Source of the DNA: Asanoa ishikariensis
GTDB lineage: Bacteria; Actinomycetota; Actinomycetes; Mycobacteriales; Micromonosporaceae
Direction of reading: 5' to 3'
Length of the DNA: 64,000 nt
Assembly: GCF_900107455.1 (NCBI RefSeq)
Contig: NZ_FNQB01000002.1
Span: forward strand, 1,674,001 to 1,738,000
Made by a program: the position numbers and the translations under genes. The notes beneath the pieces are model-generated. The model searched no databases, had not been told where the DNA came from, and saw only the letters and a list, made by a program, of their open reading frames with translations. Shown here in pieces: positions 45,203 to 56,536 of the stretch (the stretch's first letter is position 1; each line of letters opens with the position of its first letter).

Positions 45203-46095
45203 TGGCAACTACCCTCGCCCCACCGCCCCGGCACGTCAGCCCGCCGCCGACCGCCCGCCGCCGGATTCGCCGTGCGCTGCGTCGTCGACCCGGCAAGCTC
45301 ACCTACCTGATGTTGACGGCGATCGCGTTCTTCTCGTTCTTCCCGCTCTACTGGTCGGTGGTCGTCGCCTCACAGGACAACAGTGCCCTGGGCAAGATTC
45401 CGCCGCCGGTCCTGTTGGGGAGCAACCTCTGGTTCAACCTCAAGCGGGCGTTCACGATGGTCCCGTTCGAGAAGGCTCTGATCAACTCGTTCCTGGTGGC
45501 CGGTGCCATCACCGTGAGCGTGGTGCTCTTCTCCACGCTGGCCGGCTTCGCCTTCGCGAAACTGCGCTTCCGCGGCCGCAACATCCTGCTGCTGAGCATC
45601 ATCGGGACGATGATGGTGCCGACCACGCTCGGCATCATCCCGCTCTACATGTTGATGGCGAAGATCCAGTGGACCGGCACGATCTACGCGGTCATCGTCC
45701 CCGCGATGGTCAACGGTTTCGGCGTCTTCTTCATGACGCAGTACCTCACCGAGGCGGTGCCGACCGAGCTCCTGGAGGCGGGCCGGGTCGACGGCTGCTC
45801 GACCATCCGGCTGTTCTGGCACGTCGTGCTGCCGGCCGCCCGGCCGGCGGCCGCGGTGCTCGGCATGCTGACGTTCCTGACCGCGTGGAACGACTTCTTC
45901 TGGCCGTTGGTCGTGCTGACACCGGAGGATCCGACCGTCCAGGTCGTGCTCTCCACCCTGTCGGCCGGCCGGATCACCGACTACTCGTTGGCCCTGACCG
46001 GTGCGCTGATCGCGATCCTGCCGCTGCTCATCGTCTTCGTGGTGCTCGGCAAACAGATCATCGGAGGAATCATGCAAGGAGCCGTCAAGGGATGA
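45202..46095 (+). CDS. Sugar ABC transporter permease 2
   Basis: 297 residues, MalG-type permease with six membrane helices and a basic N-terminus (about 1-33). The EAA loop (ELLEAGRVDGCSTIRLFWHV, about 195-215) contacts the shared ATPase. ATG 45202 has GGAGGAGC in front and overlaps the preceding stop. Its own stop overlaps the start of the GH1 gene (ATGA). Forms the membrane channel with permease 1. Confidence 0.9.
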   Translation: MATTLAPPPRHVSPPPTARRRIRRALRRRPGKLTYLMLTAIAFFSFFPLYWSVVVASQDNSALGKIPPPVLLGSNLWFNLKRAFTMVPFEKALINSFLVAGAITVSVVLFSTLAGFAFAKLRFRGRNILLLSIIGTMMVPTTLGIIPLYMLMAKIQWTGTIYAVIVPAMVNGFGVFFMTQYLTEAVPTELLEAGRVDGCSTIRLFWHVVLPAARPAAAVLGMLTFLTAWNDFFWPLVVLTPEDPTVQVVLSTLSAGRITDYSLALTGALIAILPLLIVFVVLGKQIIGGIMQGAVKG

Positions 46096-47477
46096 CCATC
46101 GTCGAGGAAGCCACCGACGCCCGTCCGCTGCGGTTCCCGGAGGGGTTCCGGTGGGGGGCGGCCACCGCGTCGTACCAGATCGAGGGTGCGGCGCAGACCG
46201 ACGGCCGGTCACCGTCCATCTGGGACACGTTCGCGCGTACGCCGGGCAAGGTCGACGGCGGACACACCGGCGACGTGGCCTGCGACCACTACCACCGGTT
46301 CGCGCAGGACGTGGCGCTGATGGCCGACCTGGGCCTCGGCACGTACCGGTTCTCGGTCGCCTGGCCGCGGATCAAGCCGGACGGCAGCGGCCCGGTCAAC
46401 CCCAGCGGCCTGGACTTCTACGACCGGCTGGTGGACGCGCTGCTGGCTGCCGGCATCGAGCCGATGGCCACGCTCTACCACTGGGACCTGCCCCAGGCGC
46501 TGGAGGACCGGGGCGGCTGGACCAACCGGGACACCGCGTACGCGTTCGCCGACCTGGCCGCCGCCACGGTGGCCCGGCTCGGCGACCGGGTGCCGACCTG
46601 GACCACGCTGAACGAGCCGTGGTGCTCGGCGTTCCTGGGTTACGCCAGCGGGGCGCACGCGCCCGGCCGGCGGGACCCGCGGGCCGCCTTCGAGGCGGCG
46701 CACCACCTGCTGCTGGCGCACGGGCTGGGCGTCTCGGCGCTGCGCGCGGGGGGAGCGCGGGAGGTCTCGCTCACCCTCAACCTGACGCGGGTGACGCCGC
46801 ACGACCCGGTCGACCCGCACGACCGAGCGGCCGCGACCCTGGTCGACGGCCTGCAGAACCGGATCTTCCTGGACCCGGTGCTCAAGGGCGCTTATCCGCA
46901 GGACATGCGCGACCTGTTCGACCGGTTCGGCGCCGCCGGCGTCATCCACGACGGCGACCTGGCCGCCATCGCGGCGCCGATCGACCTGCTGGGCGTCAAC
47001 TACTACCAGCCCTCGCTGGTCGCCGCCCAGGTCGGTGCCCCGCCCAACCCGTGCTACCCGGGCAGCGAGGGGATCGTTTACCCGTCCCAGGAAACGCCGG
47101 TCACGGCGATGGACTGGCCGGTCGACCCGACCGGGCTGGGCGACCTGCTGGTCCGGCTCTCGGTCGACTACCCGGGCACGCCGCTGATCGTCACCGAGAA
47201 CGGCGCGTCGTATGTCGACACATTGGTCGACGGGCGGGTCGCCGACGTGGCGCGGATCGAGTACCTCGACGGCCACGTGCGGGCGGTGCACGACGCGATC
47301 CGCCGGGGAGCCGACATGCGCGGCTACTTCGCGTGGTCGCTGCTCGACAACTTCGAGTGGGCGTACGGGTACGACAAGCGGTTCGGCCTGGTCTACGTCG
47401 ACTACGCCACGCAGCACCGCGTGCCCAAGGACAGCGCGCTCTGGTTCCGTGACGTGATCCGCCGCAACGCGATCTAG
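46092..47477 (+). CDS. GH1 beta-glucosidase, cytoplasmic
   Basis: 461-residue retaining beta-glucosidase. The family start FRWGAATASYQIEGA is present; acid/base Glu175 is in TLNEPW and the nucleophile Glu369 in VTENGAS. No signal peptide, so it splits imported disaccharides. It is the last gene of the importer operon (overlap with permease 2), equivalent to bglC in the streptomycete cebEFG-bglC operon. The stop is one base from the end of a convergent small gene with no terminator visible between. Confidence 0.94.
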   Translation: MTIVEEATDARPLRFPEGFRWGAATASYQIEGAAQTDGRSPSIWDTFARTPGKVDGGHTGDVACDHYHRFAQDVALMADLGLGTYRFSVAWPRIKPDGSGPVNPSGLDFYDRLVDALLAAGIEPMATLYHWDLPQALEDRGGWTNRDTAYAFADLAAATVARLGDRVPTWTTLNEPWCSAFLGYASGAHAPGRRDPRAAFEAAHHLLLAHGLGVSALRAGGAREVSLTLNLTRVTPHDPVDPHDRAAATLVDGLQNRIFLDPVLKGAYPQDMRDLFDRFGAAGVIHDGDLAAIAAPIDLLGVNYYQPSLVAAQVGAPPNPCYPGSEGIVYPSQETPVTAMDWPVDPTGLGDLLVRLSVDYPGTPLIVTENGASYVDTLVDGRVADVARIEYLDGHVRAVHDAIRRGADMRGYFAWSLLDNFEWAYGYDKRFGLVYVDYATQHRVPKDSALWFRDVIRRNAI

Positions 47478-47478
47478 A

Positions 47479-47757
47479 TCAGGGGACGGTCCGGTCGATC
47501 GCGGCCGGGCCGTCCTTGTCCAGTTCCGCCTTGGCCCGCGCGACGTTCTCTGGTGTCGGGTCCTTGCCCTCCGCCTCGGCCAGGTCCTCCGGGTCCCAGG
47601 GCTGGTCGGAGCCGGTGCGCGGCTGCCAGCCCGGCTCGCGGAAGACCGGGTTGTCGGTGTCGGGCTCGCCGCCGGTCTCGAACTCCGAGATCGCGGTCTC
47701 GTCCTCGGCGGCGTCCGCCACCTCTTGCGACTCTTCCAGAGGCCGTTCATCGCTCAT
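47479..47757 (-). CDS. Acidic disordered protein, 92 residues, unknown
   Basis: Rich in Glu, Asp and Pro, with no hydrophobic core and a C-terminal stretch EGKDPTPENVARAKAELDKDG that may form a helix. Signals of coding: third-position GC and conserved-looking WQPRTGSDQPWDPED. Similar acidic small proteins are common in actinobacteria without known function. ATG 47757 (MSDERPLEE) is chosen over the open frame further upstream, which has no ribosome site. Confidence 0.6.
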   Translation of the reverse strand: MSDERPLEESQEVADAAEDETAISEFETGGEPDTDNPVFREPGWQPRTGSDQPWDPEDLAEAEGKDPTPENVARAKAELDKDGPAAIDRTVP

Positions 47758-47847
47758 GGCCGCCCACATACCCGGCTGGCGCCCCGGTATGCCCAGCGGC
47801 CCCGGCGTTGTACTGTCGTGCCTCGTTCCGACAAGACTGGGGCCGGA

Positions 47848-48726
47848 GTGAAACGAGGGAAGCCTGCGGTGCGCCTGCTGGTGGCGTGTCTGCTGCTCAC
47901 GCTGGGCGGATGCTCCGCGCCGCGGGTCGAGGTCGTGTCCCGGTCCCCGGTGTGGCTGTCCGCCGACGCCATCTACTTCTTGCGCGCCTCGGGCGCCGAC
48001 CCGGCGGAGCTCTGGGTGCGCCACCCGGCGTCGGGTGACGAGCAGTCGGTGGGCGCCGGCGTTCCGGACCCGTGCGGCCCGCTGGACCACCTGTTCCGGG
48101 TGCCGGACGGCCGGCTCGGTGTCGCGCTGCGGTGCGGGCAGACCGGCCGGCTCATGGCCTTCGACCCCGGGTCAGGCTCGTTCGAGCGGCTGGGTGACCT
48201 GGCCTCGTGGGCGGCCCAGGTGACGCTGGCCGCCGACCTGCGCGGCGGCTACACCGCCGGCGCCAGCGACCGGTGCTGGTCGCTGTCCAACATGGCACTT
48301 CCGCGGGGCGAGCTGAGCCCGACGCTTCCGGAGCTCACCTGCGCGGCCGGCGCGTCCGCGCGTTCGCCGGCCCTGACCAGGTGGGGCGGCCTCGTGTTCG
48401 CCGCTACCCGCGATGCCCCGCCGGCTGGTGACAAGCGCCGCTGGTCGGTGCACCTGGCCGGCTTCCAGGGCGTCCCGTACAAGGGGATCGGCCCGACGTT
48501 CGAAGGGCTGCCGGATCTCGACCTGTCGCCGGACGAGTCCACCGCCGTCGTGACGGCCACCCGGTTCGGACGCTCGCGGCTGATCCTCGTCAGCCTGCGC
48601 GACGGCGAGAGCCAGGAACTGCTCTCGTCGACCGAGAGCTTCTCCGATCCGACCTTCGCACCCGACGGCGCGCAGGTCGCCTACAGCGACCTGCGCGCCA
48701 TCAAGGTCATCTCCGTGCCGAGCTGA
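47848..48726 (+). CDS. Lipoprotein with beta-propeller-like (TolB/PD40-type) repeats
   Basis: 292 residues. Lipoprotein signal KRGKPAVRLLVACLLLTLGGC with the lipobox Cys about residue 22. The mature protein has repeated strands in the style of WD40/TolB blades (IYFLRASGADPAELWV, DLSPDESTAVVTATRFG, DPTFAPDGAQVAYSDL). Four to six cysteines occur in the middle (DPCGPLD, LRCGQTG, DRCWSL, LTCAAG). The GTG at 47848 gives a proper basic n-region; GTG 47869 is the alternative. Function unknown, probably a surface protein. Confidence 0.72.
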   Translation: MKRGKPAVRLLVACLLLTLGGCSAPRVEVVSRSPVWLSADAIYFLRASGADPAELWVRHPASGDEQSVGAGVPDPCGPLDHLFRVPDGRLGVALRCGQTGRLMAFDPGSGSFERLGDLASWAAQVTLAADLRGGYTAGASDRCWSLSNMALPRGELSPTLPELTCAAGASARSPALTRWGGLVFAATRDAPPAGDKRRWSVHLAGFQGVPYKGIGPTFEGLPDLDLSPDESTAVVTATRFGRSRLILVSLRDGESQELLSSTESFSDPTFAPDGAQVAYSDLRAIKVISVPS

Positions 48727-48731
48727 GGTCT

Positions 48732-48784
48732 GAAAGGAAGGGACCCTTATTAACGCTATGCGTTAATAAGGGTCCCTTCCTTTC
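48732..48784. terminator. Perfect 25-bp inverted repeat, bidirectional terminator
   Basis: Arms 48732-48756 and 48760-48784 are perfectly complementary with a three-base TAT loop, between the convergent lipoprotein (stop 48726) and aminopeptidase genes. The ends carry GAAAGGAAGGGACCC and the centre TTATTAACGC. Similar repeats are a habit of Micromonosporaceae genomes, as I recall. The T/A-rich runs at both ends suit termination both ways. Confidence 0.85.
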
Positions 48785-48787
48785 GGT

Positions 48788-51749
<2,962 letters not shown>

Positions 51750-51801
51750 CAGTCTGGCATTACCGGCCAGTAGCCCGCGGTGAGCGTGTTTCGCTGGGTG
51801 A

Positions 51802-53295
51802 ATGGCCGGATCCATCAACCCCGCCCGATCGGAATGGGACGTCATCGTCGTAGGCGGTGCGCCGCCCGGCGAGACGATCTCGCTCTACAGCAGCGAGGCC
51901 GGCCTGTCGGTGGCCCTGGTCGAGCAGGACCGGGTCGGTGGCGAGTGCCTGTTCTGGGCGTGCATGCCGAGCAAGGCGCTGCTCCTGCCGGTGCAGACCC
52001 GAAACCTCGCCATCGACACTCCGGGCATGCGGCAGCTCGTCAACGGCCGCCGGGTCGACGCCGCGGCTGTCCTGGCGCGCCGCGACGAGATCACCTTCAA
52101 CCATGACGACAAGGTTCCCGTCGACCTCATGCTGCGCAACGACGTGGACGTGATCAGGGGCCGCGGCCGGCTCGCCGGCCCCCGTACGGTCGAGGTCAGC
52201 GACGACGGGCGGACCCGGGAGATCACCGCGCGCCGGGCGGTCGTGCTGTCGCCCGGCACGGACGCGGCGGTGCCGCCGATCCCCGGGCTGGCCGAGGCCA
52301 AGCCATGGCGGTCCCGGGACGTGACCAACATGCACGAGGTGCCGCGCCGGGTCGTCGTGATCGGCGGCGGCGTGGTGGCCTGCGAGGCGGCGACCTGGCT
52401 GCGCGGGCTGGGCGTCGAGGAGCTGACGCTGGTGTTCCCCGGCGAGCGCCTGCTGGGCATGAAGGAGCCGTTCGTCGGTGAGCTCGTGCTGGCCACGTTC
52501 GAGGCCGACGGCATCACCGTCCGGACCGGCACACCGGTCGACGGGGTCAGCCGGGAACGGGTCGACGACCGGGGCATCGGGCGCCGCCACGGCGGCGAGG
52601 TCACCGTGACCGTCGGGGGAGGCGAGCAGATCGTCGCGGACGAGGTGCTGGTCGCGACCGGCCGCGTGCCGAACAGCCGGGACATCGGGTTGGAGACCGT
52701 CGGTGTGGAGACCACGGACCGCGGCTTCGTCGAGGTGGACGACCACATGACGGTGCCGGGGACCGACTGGCTCTACGTGCTCGGTGACCTCAACGGCCGG
52801 GCGCTGCTGACGCACATGGGCAAGTACCACGCCCGGATCGCCGGCGAGGTGATCGCGGCGCGGGCCGCCGGGCAGCCCTTGGACGAGCGGCCCTACAACG
52901 CGTACACGGACCATGCCGACCGGGACGGCGCGCCGCAGGTGATCTTCTGCGACCCGGAGGTCGCCTCGGTCGGCCTGACCGAGGCGGAGGCGCTCGACCG
53001 GGAGCTCCCGGTCGAGGTGGTGGAGCGTGACTTCGCCGGCATCGACGGCGCCCGGCTGGCCCGCGAGCACTATGTCGGCCGGGCCAAGCTGGTCGTCGAC
53101 AACGTCAACGACAGGCTCGTCGGTGCCACCTTCGTGGGGCCCGGGGTCAGCGAGCTGTTGCACGCCGCGACCGTCGCGGTGACCGGCAAGGTGCCGGTGC
53201 CCGCGCTGCGGCACGCGGTGGCCAGCTTCCCGACGATCAGCGAGATCTGGCTCTACCTGCTGGAGCAGCTCCGTCAGCAGCGCGCGGCGGCGTAG
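51802..53295 (+). CDS. FAD-dependent pyridine nucleotide-disulphide oxidoreductase
   Basis: 497 residues, in the group with dihydrolipoyl dehydrogenase and mercuric reductase. FAD motif VIVVGGAPPGETISLY, redox-active pair in GGECLFWACMPSKALL (C-x4-C), NAD motif VVVIGGGVVACEAA and a C-terminal dimerisation domain (about 360-490). The usual HPTxSE ending is changed to FPTISE, so the catalytic His is not in its normal place, and the second Gly of the FAD site is Pro (GAPPGE). These changes argue against a standard lipoamide dehydrogenase. It overlaps a convergent gene by 22 bases. Confidence 0.85.
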   Translation: MAGSINPARSEWDVIVVGGAPPGETISLYSSEAGLSVALVEQDRVGGECLFWACMPSKALLLPVQTRNLAIDTPGMRQLVNGRRVDAAAVLARRDEITFNHDDKVPVDLMLRNDVDVIRGRGRLAGPRTVEVSDDGRTREITARRAVVLSPGTDAAVPPIPGLAEAKPWRSRDVTNMHEVPRRVVVIGGGVVACEAATWLRGLGVEELTLVFPGERLLGMKEPFVGELVLATFEADGITVRTGTPVDGVSRERVDDRGIGRRHGGEVTVTVGGGEQIVADEVLVATGRVPNSRDIGLETVGVETTDRGFVEVDDHMTVPGTDWLYVLGDLNGRALLTHMGKYHARIAGEVIAARAAGQPLDERPYNAYTDHADRDGAPQVIFCDPEVASVGLTEAEALDRELPVEVVERDFAGIDGARLAREHYVGRAKLVVDNVNDRLVGATFVGPGVSELLHAATVAVTGKVPVPALRHAVASFPTISEIWLYLLEQLRQQRAAA

Positions 53296-53807
53296 CGGAG
53301 CCGGATCCCGCTGAAGCCGAGCGTGCTGCCGACGACCTGGTCCCAGAAGGGCCACAGGTTGGGCAGCACGCGGAGCTGGATGCCGGCGGCCTCGTGCAGC
53401 GCGAACAGGTCGCCGACCGGCTCCGGTGGCCCCAGCGGTGCGACCGGCTCGGTCGCCACGAGCGCGTGCTCGGCCGCGCCGATCGGGCGGAACGGCGCGG
53501 CCGGCAGGCGGTAGCCGTAGAGCGTCACGGCGCGCATCTGTTCCAGCGCGCCGTATTCGACGGCGTGCACCCGGTCGCCGGAGCCCGCACCGATGATCCG
53601 GTCGCGGTCCTCCGGCGTCGTTTCGGGTCGCACCCAGGCCATCGCCCGCGGTGTGTCGCGCGGGAACCAGTAGTCGGGCGCGCGGTCGTGGCCGACGGCC
53701 CAGACGTACGCCTCGGTCTCCGCCGACGTCGCCGCCACGTGCGGCACGAACAGGGTGATCGTCGGGTCCTCGGAGAAATGCATGACCTCGTCGTCGGCCG
53801 GGCGCAT
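53274..53807 (-). CDS. DUF6886-like protein
   Basis: 177 residues. HFSEDPTITLFVPHVAAT and YVWAVGHDRAPDYWFPRDTPRAMAW are recognisable as an actinobacterial and firmicute family of unknown function. No signal or membrane segment. The start at 53807 may be replaced by ATG 53783 directly before HFSEDP. It ends inside the 3' end of the convergent flavoprotein gene and is separated by 12 bp from the ABC permease gene upstream on the same strand. Confidence 0.75.
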   Translation of the reverse strand: MRPADDEVMHFSEDPTITLFVPHVAATSAETEAYVWAVGHDRAPDYWFPRDTPRAMAWVRPETTPEDRDRIIGAGSGDRVHAVEYGALEQMRAVTLYGYRLPAAPFRPIGAAEHALVATEPVAPLGPPEPVGDLFALHEAAGIQLRVLPNLWPFWDQVVGSTLGFSGIRLRYAAARC

Positions 53808-53819
53808 CCGGCCAGTCTC

Positions 53820-55256
53820 TCAACCGGTGCGCAGTTCCTCCACCGCCGTGCTGCTGCGCAGGAACAGCAACCCGACGCCGACGGTGACGATCACCGCGCC
53901 GACCGCCAGGGCGCCGTACGCCGCGAGGCTGTCGTAGGCGTGGACGAACGGTGCGGAGAGCCCGTAGTTGCTCACCTCGTCGCCCGTCACCGGAGCGATC
54001 AGCGACGTGCCGACGACGAGCGCGAGCACGACCGACGGGACGATCGGGACGAGCGAGTGCCACAGGATCGAGCGCGCGAGCACGGCGCGTGGCACACCGG
54101 AGGCGACCAGCGCGGCGTACGCCTGCCGGCGCGAGACGATCCCTTCGCCGACCGAGACGACCAGCCCGGTCGCGGCGATTACCACGGCGACCACGATCGC
54201 GAGGTCGACGAGGTCGATGGTGTTCAGATAGAACCCGTCGCCGCTGTCGAGGCCGTAGTTCGCGCCCTCCGCCGAGGCCGTCTCGAGGTCGCGCATGATC
54301 CGGAAGAAGGAGCGCATCTCGGCTGCGCCGGCGCCCACGAACACGCAGGCGAGCAGAGCGGCGAACGTGCGCGCCCCGTGCCACGGGTCGTTGGTCAGCC
54401 GGCGCGCGGCGAGTAGAGCCGAGGGCCACCGCGAGAATCGGTGCAGGAGGCGGCCGGCGGCGTACGAGATCCAGCCGGTGCCGAGGATGACGCCCAGCGT
54501 CGCGGCAAGGGCGCCACCCGCGCCCATCGTGTTGAGCAGCCAGTCCGGCGCTGACCGCTCGCGGTCTGAGAACCACCTGAGCACTGGGGCGATGCTGCCG
54601 AAAGTGACCAGGCCGAGCACGATCAGCGCGCCCGGCCAGGGGAGTGGAGCCCGGTTACGCCGGGCCCGGCGGACCACCCCCAGCGGTCCGACCACGACCC
54701 GGCGCAGCAGCAGGGCGGCGGCGAGCGCGGCGACCAGCGGCAGTGCCACGGCGGTGACCGCGACCTGCCACAGCGGGGGCAACACGTCCGTCGGCAGCGC
54801 GCGCAGGCCGTCGGAGCCCGGTCCGTCGAGCAGCGGGCGGGCCGCGAAGAAGACACCCAACCCGGCGGCGACGCCGAGCACCGCGGCAACCCCGGTCTCG
54901 GCCACCGCCACCAGCGTCGCCTGGCCGGGTGTGGCGCCGGCGAGGCGGAGCCCGGCAAGTCGCCGATCCCTGGCTGGGGCGCCGAGCCGCGAGCACTGCC
55001 CGGCCAGCGCGAGGATCGGGATGGTCAACAGCAGCAGCGTGAAGACGGTGCCGCCGCGCAGACCGGGCTCGTCGAGCAGGGCGTTGCGGTAGCGCCCGTT
55101 GTTCTCGTACGCGCCCAGCTCGGGAATCGCGATGACGGTGAGGGCCGACAGGATGGCGAGGGCGGCCAGCACCACGCTGAACGCGGTGAGCGCCACCCGC
55201 ACTCCGTCGGTGCGGCTGCCGGCCAGGGCCAGGCGCGCCACGGTGCCCGGCTTCAT
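53820..55256 (-). CDS. ABC transporter permease, FtsX/MacB-like
   Basis: 478 residues with about eight to ten membrane helices and extracytoplasmic loops; two FtsX-like halves (about 1-190 and 290-478) suggest internal duplication. RQAYAALVASGVPRAVLARSILW is the coupling region. The start overlaps the ATPase stop (ATGA). Acts with the ATPase as a mechanotransmission-type or antimicrobial-peptide-type transporter. Confidence 0.85.
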   Translation of the reverse strand: MKPGTVARLALAGSRTDGVRVALTAFSVVLAALAILSALTVIAIPELGAYENNGRYRNALLDEPGLRGGTVFTLLLLTIPILALAGQCSRLGAPARDRRLAGLRLAGATPGQATLVAVAETGVAAVLGVAAGLGVFFAARPLLDGPGSDGLRALPTDVLPPLWQVAVTAVALPLVAALAAALLLRRVVVGPLGVVRRARRNRAPLPWPGALIVLGLVTFGSIAPVLRWFSDRERSAPDWLLNTMGAGGALAATLGVILGTGWISYAAGRLLHRFSRWPSALLAARRLTNDPWHGARTFAALLACVFVGAGAAEMRSFFRIMRDLETASAEGANYGLDSGDGFYLNTIDLVDLAIVVAVVIAATGLVVSVGEGIVSRRQAYAALVASGVPRAVLARSILWHSLVPIVPSVVLALVVGTSLIAPVTGDEVSNYGLSAPFVHAYDSLAAYGALAVGAVIVTVGVGLLFLRSSTAVEELRTG

Positions 55257-55954
55257 CGCCCGTGCCTGCCCTGTGCCGCGGTCAGGCCGAGCCCGGTCGG
55301 GTCGACCAGGCCGTCGCGCAACGCCACCTCGCGGTCCGCGTACGCGGCGACCTGTGCGTCGTGCGTGACCAGCAGCACGGTGGTGCGCTGCTCGTGCGCC
55401 AGCCGGACCAGCTCGCCGAGCAGCGCCTCGCTGGTGCGCGAGTCGAGCGCGCCGGTGGGCTCGTCGGCGAATAGCACCCGTGGCTCGGTGACCAGTGCCC
55501 GCGCCGCCGCGCAGCGCTGCTGCTGGCCGCCGGACATCTCGCCCGGCCGGACGTCGGCGACGTCGGCGACGCCCAGCCGGTCGAGCCACCCCACCGCGGC
55601 AGTCCGTGCCTCTCGCCGCCCCGTGCCGGCGAGCAGCAACGGCAATGCCACGTTCTCCGCCGCGGTCAGCTCGGCCACCAACTGTCCGAACTGGAACAGG
55701 ACGCCGAACTCGGTGCGCCGCAGGCGCGACCGCATCTTCTCCGACCAGGTGTCGATCTGGTGCTCGCCATAGGTGATCTCACCGGCGTCCGGCCGCAGGA
55801 TGCCGGCCAGACAGTGCAGCAGCGTCGACTTGCCACAGCCGCTGGGTCCGGTGATGGCGAGGATCTCGCCCTCGGCGACGGCGAGGTCGACCAGCCGCAG
55901 GGCGGGCGTCGGCCCGTAGGACTTCACCACGCTTCTGGCGCGCAGAATCGTCAT
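55253..55954 (-). CDS. ABC transporter ATPase, MacB/LolD type
   Basis: 233 residues. Walker A GPSGCGKSTLLHCL, Q-loop VLFQFGQL, signature MSGGQQQRCAAARAL, Walker B VLFADEPTGALDS and switch His LVTHDAQVA are all in place. ATG 55954 overlaps the PadR stop by four bases, so regulator, ATPase and permease form one coupled operon. Confidence 0.92.
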   Translation of the reverse strand: MTILRARSVVKSYGPTPALRLVDLAVAEGEILAITGPSGCGKSTLLHCLAGILRPDAGEITYGEHQIDTWSEKMRSRLRRTEFGVLFQFGQLVAELTAAENVALPLLLAGTGRREARTAAVGWLDRLGVADVADVRPGEMSGGQQQRCAAARALVTEPRVLFADEPTGALDSRTSEALLGELVRLAHEQRTTVLLVTHDAQVAAYADREVALRDGLVDPTGLGLTAAQGRHGR

Positions 55955-56487
55955 GGGTGCACCTCCCGATGCAGGTCGGCGACGCGTTCCAGGGTGTTGG
56001 CAACCCAGCGCAGGTCGGCGTCGAGATGGAGAATCGCGAAGTCGGCGGCTACCACGTCGCCGAGCGAGCTGTCCGGGTCGGTCTTGACCGCGGTCAGCGA
56101 CCGAAGTCGCTCCATGTGCGCGGCCCGCTGGGCGACGAGATAGTCGCGGGCCCGATCGGCGCCGCTGACCAGCACCGCGACGGCGACCTTGGCGAACAGC
56201 ACGCTCGTCACGTACGGCGCCGGCGGCTCGATCTCGCCCAGCCAGTCGTCGAGCCGCTTGCGCCCGGCCTCGGTGATCTCGAAGCTGGTGCGCTCCGGCC
56301 CACCCTCCTGGTCGTGCCCGGCGGTGGTCACCAGCCCGTCGCGCTGCAACCGGCCGATCGTGGCGTAGACCTGGCCGAAGGCCACCGGCTTGGCCTGTGG
56401 CAGCCGTTGGTCGTGCGACCGCTTGAGCTCGTAGCCGTGCATGGGACCGCCGGTCAGCAGCCCGAGGAGCACGTGCGCGGTCGACAT
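55951..56487 (-). CDS. PadR-family transcriptional regulator
   Basis: 178 residues. PadR winged helix in the first 90 residues (HVLLGLLTGGPMHGYEL, GQVYATIGRLQRDGLV) and a C-terminal helical dimerisation domain (Vir-type). It controls its own operon with an ABC exporter, the LmrR-type arrangement in which a drug lifts repression. ATG 56487 has no ribosome site but TAGTGT lies five bases before it, so the mRNA is probably leaderless; an in-frame GTG at 56496 is the alternative. A perfect inverted repeat covers the promoter. Confidence 0.9.
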   Translation of the reverse strand: MSTAHVLLGLLTGGPMHGYELKRSHDQRLPQAKPVAFGQVYATIGRLQRDGLVTTAGHDQEGGPERTSFEITEAGRKRLDDWLGEIEPPAPYVTSVLFAKVAVAVLVSGADRARDYLVAQRAAHMERLRSLTAVKTDPDSSLGDVVAADFAILHLDADLRWVANTLERVADLHREVHP

Positions 56488-56490
56488 GAC

Positions 56491-56519
56491 GCACACTATT
56501 CATTGAGCGAATAGTGTGC
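56491..56519. promoter_or_regulatory. PadR operator, perfect 11-bp inverted repeat
   Basis: GCACACTATTC and GAATAGTGTGC (56491-56501 and 56509-56519) with a 7-bp spacer, immediately before the padR start and overlapping its -10 box TAGTGT. Position and symmetry are those of an autoregulatory PadR operator. Confidence 0.75.
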
Positions 56520-56536
56520 GTCAAGTCTTCGTGCGC

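Noticed and set aside
51754-51770. Terminator hairpin after the MFS gene
   Set aside because: Stem of only five bp with no T-run; the next gene follows closely on the same strand, so read-through is as likely.
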